64,000 nt of DNA from CAZDQL01 sp964507325 (GTDB lineage: Bacteria > Planctomycetota > UBA1135 > GCA-002686595): the NCBI GenBank assembly GCA_964507325.1, contig CAZDQL010000008.1, positions 1 to 64,000 on the forward strand, read 5' to 3'. Numbering within the stretch: position 1 is the stretch's first letter; every line of letters begins with the position of its first letter. A program made the translations under genes and the position numbers. The notes below the pieces were generated by a model. It ran no database searches. It was not told the DNA's origin and saw nothing but the letters and a program-made list of their open reading frames with translations. This document shows, piece by piece, positions 26,712 to 33,319 of this stretch.

Positions 26712-27293
26712 CTACTGCTGGCCGGTCTTCTCGTAGGACCCGACGAAGGTGATCTCGTTGAAGCCCGCGTCCAGGGCGTTGTCCAGGACGTCGGCGACGT
26801 CCTCGTACACCGTCCCGGCGCGCGGATCGATCGTCGCCGGCACCGACTCCTCGCCCCGGTCCCTGCGGTCCCGGTAGGTCTTGGCCAGACGCTTGCGCAA
26901 CTCATCGATGTTGCGGGTGGCGAAGGGGCCGACCTTGTACTCCAGGTCCCGAATCGGGTACTGGCCCAGGGAGGGATGCTCCTGGACCAGCTCCTTGGTG
27001 TTCCACATGTAGCGGCCCGTGTCGTTGGCCTGGAAGAGGCGCGGCACGGGCTTGAAGGGCTTGAGCTTGGCGCCGGCTCGCTTGACGGTCACCAGGATCT
27101 CGACCTTCTCGATCGGCTCCGCTTCGAACGTGTTGATCCCCACGTCCTTCGGCAAGTAGGCGGCCAGCTTGCCGTCGAGGGTTTTGAACTCCAGGGTGCA
27201 CATGAAGAAGATCAGGAGCAGGAACGTGACGTCGATCATCGGCGTCATCGCCATCTCGTGCTTCTCGTCCTGGATGCGTTTGAGCTGGGACAT
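26712..27293 (-). CDS. exbD: ExbD-family protein, proximal tandem copy
   Basis: This is a 193-residue ExbD with one membrane helix (MTPMIDVTFLLLIFFM, about residues 16-35) and a long periplasmic domain like its tandem sister. The N-terminus MSQLKRIQDEKHEMA differs completely from the sister's, while the rest is about 80% alike by eye. The C-terminal block TVYEDVADVLDNALDAGF is the conserved ExbD helix. It lies 42 bases downstream of another exbD and is probably in one operon with exbB at 27896. Confidence 0.92.
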   Translation of the reverse strand: MSQLKRIQDEKHEMAMTPMIDVTFLLLIFFMCTLEFKTLDGKLAAYLPKDVGINTFEAEPIEKVEILVTVKRAGAKLKPFKPVPRLFQANDTGRYMWNTKELVQEHPSLGQYPIRDLEYKVGPFATRNIDELRKRLAKTYRDRRDRGEESVPATIDPRAGTVYEDVADVLDNALDAGFNEITFVGSYEKTGQQ

Positions 27294-27335
27294 CGTCGTC
27301 GCTCCGAATCGGGGCTTGAGGGCCGGGTCTGGGTT

Positions 27336-27842
27336 CTAGTTGTCCTTCAGGGCGTTCGCATCCGGCACCGAGCAGGCCAGCTGGATCTTCCAGATCTGGA
27401 TGCCCTTCACCGCGCAGAGCTCCATCACCTTCTGGACGTGTTTGAAGGGAGTGGACATGTCGGCCCGGATCATGAGGTGCTCGTCGGGGAGCGGGAATCC
27501 CATCCCGTCGTCCTTCTCCATCTTCTTGGCCACGGTGACCAGCCAGTTCTGGACGTCGATCAGGGGGTTGGCGAGGTGGTCGTGGGTCTCCGGCGCGTAC
27601 AACGGCTTGCGCTTGTGGACCATCCTCCCGTCGTAGGTGATGTTGAGGATCGGCCGCCACTCGTCTGGCTTCGGCTTGTCCTCCTTGGCGTGCCTGACCA
27701 TCGGCAGCTCGAGGTCCTCGAGATCCTGCTGGGTCATGTCGGTGATGATCATGAAGAAGATGATCAGGAGGAAGACGACGTCGATCATCGGCGTCATGTT
27801 CATCTCCATGTCAGTTTCAGGATCGGCTCTCTGCAGGTTCAT
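27336..27842 (-). CDS. exbD: ExbD-family protein, divergent copy
   Basis: The protein has 168 residues. Its membrane helix MTPMIDVVFLLIIFFM (about residues 16-32) with the conserved Asp marks it as ExbD. The periplasmic domain is more distant from the tandem pair and lies next to exbB, so this may be the original partner. It contains an expanded middle part (RHAKEDKPKPDEWRPILNIT) and a Lys-rich stretch, then HLMIRADMSTPFKHVQKVME, matching the family's terminal strand and helix. The start is the ATG at 27842. Confidence 0.92.
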   Translation of the reverse strand: MNLQRADPETDMEMNMTPMIDVVFLLIIFFMIITDMTQQDLEDLELPMVRHAKEDKPKPDEWRPILNITYDGRMVHKRKPLYAPETHDHLANPLIDVQNWLVTVAKKMEKDDGMGFPLPDEHLMIRADMSTPFKHVQKVMELCAVKGIQIWKIQLACSVPDANALKDN

Positions 27843-27895
27843 GGTCGTCCTCGCCGACGGTGGTTCAGTGGGTCAGTGCACGCAACCCACACGGA

Positions 27896-28621
27896 TCAAT
27901 CCTCGCGGAAGCGCTCGAAGAGGTCTTGCACGATGGCGCCGACCTCGATGATGGTGCGCACCATGCGGTTTCTGATGAAGGCGAAGGCCCCGGTGACGGG
28001 GATGGCGACGATCAGACCGAACATGGTGGTCAGGAGCGCCATCGAGATGCCGTCGGCGAGCTCGGCCGGGGAGGCCTGGCCGCCGGAGGAGGCGATCTCG
28101 TTGAACGCCGCGACCATGCCGGTCACCGTCCCGAGCAGACCCATCATGGGCGCCACGTTGGCGATCAGGGCCAGCCAGCCGATCTTCTGGTGCAGCTTGA
28201 TCGACTCCTCGTCGCCCATCTCCTCCAGGGCCTTCTCGATGGTGTCGAAGGGGTGACCGATCTTGGCGATGCCCGCGCCGCAGACGCGCGTGAAGTAGTT
28301 GGGCTCGTTCTCGCACAGCTCCATCGCCTCCTGGAACTGCTGCTCGTCGAAGAGCGCCTGGATCTCGTCGATCAATTCGGGGGGAGCCAGCTTGTCGCGC
28401 TTCAGCGAGACGAAGTTCTCGATGATGATCGCCAGGGCCACGACGGAGAGGGCGATGATCACCATGCCGATGATACCGGCGTCGCCGATGACGTCCGCGA
28501 TCGTCTTGGTTCCGGCGTCCTTCTTGTCTTCTTGCGCCAGGGCGGCGCCATTGGTCATGAAGAAGACGACGGTGGGGGCAGCCAGGGTCCAGAGCTTGGC
28601 TTGGAGCTTGTTCAGGTTCAT
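27896..28621 (-). CDS. exbB: MotA/TolQ/ExbB proton channel protein with signal peptide
   Basis: This 241-residue ExbB/TolQ-family protein forms the proton channel with ExbD. Unlike the E. coli proteins it has an N-terminal signal peptide ending in GAALAQ-E. TM1 is at about 45-67, the cytoplasmic loop at about 70-150, and TM2 and TM3 at about 148-170 and 192-214. The core motifs are APMMGLLGTVTGMVAAF and ADGISMALLTTMFGLIVAIP, which carry the channel-lining Thr residues. I chose the ATG at 28621 because upstream codons are Pro/Arg-rich and non-coding in character. The three exbD genes follow it within 53 to 1370 bases. Confidence 0.92.
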   Translation of the reverse strand: MNLNKLQAKLWTLAAPTVVFFMTNGAALAQEDKKDAGTKTIADVIGDAGIIGMVIIALSVVALAIIIENFVSLKRDKLAPPELIDEIQALFDEQQFQEAMELCENEPNYFTRVCGAGIAKIGHPFDTIEKALEEMGDEESIKLHQKIGWLALIANVAPMMGLLGTVTGMVAAFNEIASSGGQASPAELADGISMALLTTMFGLIVAIPVTGAFAFIRNRMVRTIIEVGAIVQDLFERFRED

Positions 28622-28749
28622 GACCGGGCAGTCCAGGATTTCGACTGGGTTTTCGACTGGGGGGGGGATGGGGCCGCGCGGGCTCCGCCGGGGCGGGGGC
28701 TCGCGGGTGGGGGCTGTGGTTGGGATCCGGGAGGGATGGGTACGAAATG

Positions 28750-29937
28750 CTAGAGACCCGCGAGCATCTCGGCTGCGCGGATCGCGGAAGGGGTGTCGCC
28801 GAACTGCTCGGTGACCTTTTCCAGCCACAGGCGCGCTTTGGCCTTGGCGTCGGAGTCACCGAGCTTCAGCTTGGTGTCGGCCAGGCCGATCAGGGCCCGG
28901 GCGTTACGATCGCGACTGGTGGGATCGAGGGCGGAGACCTTGGCGAATTCGATCATCGCCAAGCGCAGCTCGGCGCCCATCAGATAGGCCTCGGCCAGGC
29001 CCAGGCGCGCCGAGTAGCGGCCGGCGAAGCCCAGCTCCGGGCGCGCCACGCGTGCCTCGAAGAAGCGCAGGGCCTGGTCCGCCTGGCCACCCGCGAGCAG
29101 GCACCAGCCCTCACCGACCGCAGCCTCGCCCTGTCCGGCGAGCAAGCGGGCGCGGGCGTCGGAGCCGTCCTCGGCGGCGGAGGCCGCCTGCCCGAAGGCG
29201 ATCTCGAGGGCCGCGAAGAGCTCGCGGGCCGTGCGGGTGTCGTTCTCTGCCATCGAGGTCCGGGCGGCTGCCAACCCCGCCTCGAGGCACAGGGCGCGAT
29301 CGTAGCCGGTGGTCGCCGGCTCACTGGCCCCCTGCTCGTAGAGGGCGCGGAAGGTCGCCGTCGCGGAGGAGGTGTCGCCGGAGAGCCACTGGGCGCGCCC
29401 CTTCATCCAGCGCACGCGGGGCACGTCGCGGCTCTGGGGGTAGTCCGCCAGGAAGCGGTCGATCTCGGTGATGCACTCGGCGTAGCGCAGCGGATCCGCC
29501 GCACCCCAGGCGAGCAGGGACTCCGCCGCCTTCAGCCGGGCGTCCGCCCGGACCACCGGACGGGCCGCGTCGAAACCGGCGGCCACGCGGAAGAGCGCCA
29601 GGGCGTTCTCGTGGTCCTTGCGCCCCAAGTAGACCATCGCCTCCCGGTAGGGGGCAGGGACTCCTCCCCAGATGATGCGCAGCACCTCTGAGCTGGCGTA
29701 GCTCTGTTCCTTGCCCTCGAGCTCCACGCGCACCTGCTCGAGGTTGTTCTCGAGGATCGTGCCGCTGATCTTGGCCACCTTGCCCGTGCGCGGGTTCACT
29801 CGGAAGACCTGGTCCGGCCTGGAGGAGACCTCCTGGGCGAAGGCGGCTTCCGGGGTGAGGAAGCCTCCGCAGAGGACCCAGCAGAGGAGGCAGGCGAGGA
29901 TCTCGGGACGGGGGCGCAAAGGGGTGGATCGGGGCAT
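28750..29937 (-). CDS. Exported TPR-repeat protein
   Basis: A signal peptide (RPRP, then ILACLLCWVLCGGFL, cleavage near AFA-Q) is followed by a small beta domain (about 37-85, ISGTILENNLEQVRVELEG) of a type that recurs in this genome at the start of 44046-45473. The rest, to residue 395, is TPR-like helical repeats, for example ENALALFRVAAGFD, QALRFFEARVARPELGFAGR and AMIEFAKVSALDP. The start is uncertain. ATG 29937 best fits the signal peptide; ATG 29970 and an ATG at 30060 overlapping the upstream stop as ATGA are in frame. It probably works in the periplasm with the ExbBD/secretin proteins encoded alongside. Confidence 0.78.
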   Translation of the reverse strand: MPRSTPLRPRPEILACLLCWVLCGGFLTPEAAFAQEVSSRPDQVFRVNPRTGKVAKISGTILENNLEQVRVELEGKEQSYASSEVLRIIWGGVPAPYREAMVYLGRKDHENALALFRVAAGFDAARPVVRADARLKAAESLLAWGAADPLRYAECITEIDRFLADYPQSRDVPRVRWMKGRAQWLSGDTSSATATFRALYEQGASEPATTGYDRALCLEAGLAAARTSMAENDTRTARELFAALEIAFGQAASAAEDGSDARARLLAGQGEAAVGEGWCLLAGGQADQALRFFEARVARPELGFAGRYSARLGLAEAYLMGAELRLAMIEFAKVSALDPTSRDRNARALIGLADTKLKLGDSDAKAKARLWLEKVTEQFGDTPSAIRAAEMLAGL

Positions 29938-30056
29938 CTTGGGGGTCGACACGCTGGGGGCGAACATCATAGCGGTGCCACTCGCCGGCACAACCGGGGG
30001 GCGTTGAGGGGCGTATGTGGGGAGGTAGCGCACCTTGGGGGCTCCAGATCCGAAGG

Positions 30057-33023
30057 TCATCTCAGGAGGCGTGCCACGTATTGGAACCGCGCCTGCAGGA
30101 CTCCCGTTCCCAGCCGCGACGCCAGGGCCTGGTTCTCCTCGCCGCTGCAGCTCGCCTCGATCTCGGCGTAGCCCGGCTGGGTGAAGAAGTCGTCCAGCTG
30201 GCCGAGCTGCCCCTTGGCGCTCTCGCGCTTGCGGTCGTCCTGGGCGCTCCAGGCGTAGTAGGCGTAGATCAGCATCAGCTTGTGCTCGTACCAGGCGCAG
30301 ACCCACTTGTCCTCCGAGCGGGTGATCAGGTCGAGCTTGTCGATCACCTCCTGCCACTCCTTGGGGGTTCCACCGGCGCCGGCGATCTCTTGGACCTGGC
30401 CGGCGGGGCCGCCGCCGGTCAGCCAGCCCGAGACCGAGCGCGCCCAGTTGAGGACGGTGCCCTTGGAGGGGGTGGTGCTCGCTTCGAGGACCAGCGGGGT
30501 CAGGACATCCTTGGCGTCCTGGATCTTGGCGTTGGCCAGGAGCGCCTCGCCGAGATTGGGCAGGATCCCGCTCACGAACTTGCTCGCGTGCTCCGGCTCC
30601 TCCTGGAAGGCCGCGACCAGATCCCGCAGGACGCGCTCAGCCTCCACGTAGTCCTCGAGCTCCATCCAGTGCAGCGACTCGTTGCGCATCGAGATGAAGG
30701 ATGTGTCGCTCGCGTTGGCGATCTTCAGAAACTCCGCCATCTGACGCAGGTAGTCGCTCTTCTGCGCAGCGTCGGTCGACTCCTCCCTCAAGGCCCTCAG
30801 GTGCTTGTAGAAACCGATCGATGCCAGACTGGTGCGCTTGTTGTCGGGATGGTCGGCGATCAGCGCCTCGATGGCGGTGCGCGCCTCGTCCAGCAGGCCG
30901 AGCGCCAGGCGCGACTCCATGACCATCTGCACCGACCACGGCCCCAAGACGTCCTGAGTCGGGTAGCGCTCCGTGTAGCCGGTGAGCAGCTCGTTCACGC
31001 GAGCCCAGAGCGCTTCGTCGCCGGACTTCTTGGCGCGGCCGTAGAGGATCAGGCCCCGGAAGAACTCCGCCGCCGACATCGCCTCGGTGCGCTTGGCCTG
31101 GCGGATCGGGCTCTCGTGGGAGTTGCTCGGATCGGTGACGTAGTCGTCGAGGTAGGCCTCGAGCTCCGCGAGGGCCTCGTCCGATTGGCCGCCGCGGAAC
31201 TTGCAGATCGCGGTCTGGACCAGGGCGCGCTCGTAGTAGTTGGCGTCCTCGCTGATGCGCTCGAATTCCCGGATGGCCCCGGTCCAGTTCTTGTTCCCGT
31301 ACTCCTCCATCCCCTGGTTGAAGGAGATCTCGTCCTTGGAGGCCTCCGCGCCGTACTGGATGACGAGGTCATTCGCTTCGCGCATGAGACCCTCCAGGGT
31401 GGGGTCTCCGGGCGAAGCCTGCGTGACCCGCTTCATCGCGAAGCGGTAGCCCTGGGAGTTCAGGCGGTTGATCTCGTCGTCGCCCTTCCAGTTGACGATC
31501 CCCTCCCGGAAGGCCATGGCGGCCTCGAGCCAGCGATCGTCGCGCCGGTGGGAGTTGGCCAGGAAGTTCATCACGCGCCCGCCGTACTCGATCTGGTCCG
31601 CCTGCGGGCGCGACTCCAGCCGCGACAGCACCCGCTTGAAGGCCTCGATCGCCACGTCCAGGTTCTGGTCGTTGTACTCCCCCTCGGCGGCCTGCAGCAG
31701 GACGTCCAGACTCACCTCGATGCCCGGACGGTTGGCGATCTCGGAGATCACCTTCTGGGCGTGCACCTGCAGGATCGATTCCTTGTTGTCCTCGTTGACG
31801 ATGTTGGCCAGCTGGAGGGCGAAGCTGACCGCCTCGGAGTGGTGGCGCCTCGTGCGCACCTCCGCCTTCATCTCCTCCTCGGTGGCGAACCACCGGGTCT
31901 CCCCCGCGGACTGGTTGCCGCCGACGTAGCCCCCCGCCTCGAGCAGGGTGCGGGCGCAGGCCAGGAGGCCCTGGTACCCCGCGTCGCTCCAGTTGAGCCC
32001 CTCGGTCTGGCGCGTGTTGTAGTAGTGCAGCGCAATCTCGCAGGCGCGCCCCATCTCGCCCTGGCTGACGCAGGTCTCCAAGAGACCCGGCATGGCGATC
32101 TCGAGGAAGAGGTAGCGGTAGGCCACCTCGTCCGGTGCGAAGGGGCCGTCGTTGGCATCGACGAGATCCTCCATCAGCTTCTCGTTGTCCGGCCAGGCCT
32201 GGTTCAGCACCCCCTCGTACATCCAGAAGGCCTGCTCGTTGTCGCCCATGGAGACGTACACGTCACCCATCGCCTTGTAGGCGCGCAGGGCCTGGGGGGT
32301 GCCTTCGCCGAACTCGAAGATCATGTTCTCGAGGGAGACGATCGCCTGCTCGAAGAAGTAGACCCCGTCTTTGCTGGCGGCACCGACCTGGCCCAACATG
32401 GTGCCCCGGTTGAGCATCAGCCCCTCCAGCTCCTTCTTCTGGGCGGCGCTGCGCTCCTCGACGGGCACCGTGAGGATGCCGTCGATCAGGTCCTGGGTCA
32501 GCTTGACCGCCTCGGTCAGCACCTCGATCTTGCGTTCCTTGAGCGTGGCGGCCTCCTCGCCGATGGCGCGCTCGAGGCTGATGTCGATCGAGATGGAGAA
32601 CTTGGCCGCGGTCGCGACCAGGGCCGCTTCGGCAGAGGAGCGCAGGTCGGAGTTGGGGTTCAGCCTGATGAAGCTCTGGTACTCCTCGAGGGCCTGCTCG
32701 AAGAGCTGATTGCGACGGGCGTCGTCGGGCTCGATGCTGGCCCCCGCGCCGAAGACCTCGCAGCGCGCCAGCCCCAGCTCCTCCCTGAGCCTGCCGCTCA
32801 CGCCCCCGCGCTCCGCCTGCACCAGCACCCCGGCCGCCAGGTCGGTGAAGGACCACTCGGAGGCCAGCCCGCGGGCGAAAGCGATGTCGGCCCGCACCTC
32901 CGCCTCGGAGCGCTGGGCCGAGGAGAGGGGGGCGGCCGCCGCGGGAGCCAGGCAGGCTGCCAGCAGAATGGCCGGGACGGCGGTGGCGACGATGATCGAC
33001 TGGCAACTCTTTCGGGCGGTCAT
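30057..33023 (-). CDS. Large exported TPR-repeat protein
   Basis: This 988-residue protein has a signal sequence (about residues 1-31). LLAAC at 20-24 could also be a lipobox, though AAA-A cleavage is equally plausible. The mature part is almost wholly alpha-helical, with many TPR-like units such as QALEEYQSFIRLNPNSD, ALRAYKAMGDVYVSMGDNEQ, NWTGAIREFERISEDANYYE and SDEALAELEAYLDDY. No enzyme motif is seen. Such proteins act as scaffolds. Its position between secretin B and the ExbBD genes suggests it links the inner-membrane motor to the outer-membrane ring; that is inference. GGGGGG precedes the ATG at 33023. Confidence 0.85.
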   Translation of the reverse strand: MTARKSCQSIIVATAVPAILLAACLAPAAAAPLSSAQRSEAEVRADIAFARGLASEWSFTDLAAGVLVQAERGGVSGRLREELGLARCEVFGAGASIEPDDARRNQLFEQALEEYQSFIRLNPNSDLRSSAEAALVATAAKFSISIDISLERAIGEEAATLKERKIEVLTEAVKLTQDLIDGILTVPVEERSAAQKKELEGLMLNRGTMLGQVGAASKDGVYFFEQAIVSLENMIFEFGEGTPQALRAYKAMGDVYVSMGDNEQAFWMYEGVLNQAWPDNEKLMEDLVDANDGPFAPDEVAYRYLFLEIAMPGLLETCVSQGEMGRACEIALHYYNTRQTEGLNWSDAGYQGLLACARTLLEAGGYVGGNQSAGETRWFATEEEMKAEVRTRRHHSEAVSFALQLANIVNEDNKESILQVHAQKVISEIANRPGIEVSLDVLLQAAEGEYNDQNLDVAIEAFKRVLSRLESRPQADQIEYGGRVMNFLANSHRRDDRWLEAAMAFREGIVNWKGDDEINRLNSQGYRFAMKRVTQASPGDPTLEGLMREANDLVIQYGAEASKDEISFNQGMEEYGNKNWTGAIREFERISEDANYYERALVQTAICKFRGGQSDEALAELEAYLDDYVTDPSNSHESPIRQAKRTEAMSAAEFFRGLILYGRAKKSGDEALWARVNELLTGYTERYPTQDVLGPWSVQMVMESRLALGLLDEARTAIEALIADHPDNKRTSLASIGFYKHLRALREESTDAAQKSDYLRQMAEFLKIANASDTSFISMRNESLHWMELEDYVEAERVLRDLVAAFQEEPEHASKFVSGILPNLGEALLANAKIQDAKDVLTPLVLEASTTPSKGTVLNWARSVSGWLTGGGPAGQVQEIAGAGGTPKEWQEVIDKLDLITRSEDKWVCAWYEHKLMLIYAYYAWSAQDDRKRESAKGQLGQLDDFFTQPGYAEIEASCSGEENQALASRLGTGVLQARFQYVARLLR

Positions 33024-33221
33024 GGTCGGTCCCCCCAAGGGGGATTCATCGGTTTCTCGCGGTGGGTTCCCGGGCGCGCGAGGTCGTGGGCAGCGGCCCT
33101 CGCGAGACGTCGCCACGGGGGAATTCCGCCGTGGATCGTCCATACGGGGCCTGTACCACCGACGACGGTCGGGGCTACCGACGGTCGCACGGGAAATCGG
33201 TTTGGATGGGGATATGCACAG

Positions 33222-33249
33222 GCGGGAGGCGCCCATGGGCGCCTCCCGC
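33222..33249 (-). terminator. Perfect 28-base palindrome after secretin B
   Basis: The arms GCGGGAGGCGCCCA and its complement form a fully symmetric hairpin 71 bases past the secretin B stop and 199 bases before the next gene. It has no following T-run. It may terminate secretin B or stabilise its mRNA. The rest of 33024-33319 shows nothing else clear. Confidence 0.55.
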
Positions 33250-33319
33250 GGAGATCTCGTCCCCCCCCGCACCGGGGGTGGGGGTGTTCAGGAGACGGCC
33301 GTCGGATGGGGGGACCGAC

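Larger units (their letters stand above)
26633..27293 (-). repeat. Tandem duplication, proximal unit (exbD plus 3' hairpin)
   Basis: This is the sister of 25866-26526 at a 767-base period. Around the membrane helix the two units are nearly identical over more than 60 bases, whereas the N-terminal coding region and parts of the periplasmic loop have diverged. Confidence 0.85.

Noticed and set aside
28640..28663. Direct repeat of TTCGACTGGG upstream of exbB
   Set aside because: Only two copies 12 bases apart with no further context; a regulator site cannot be claimed.
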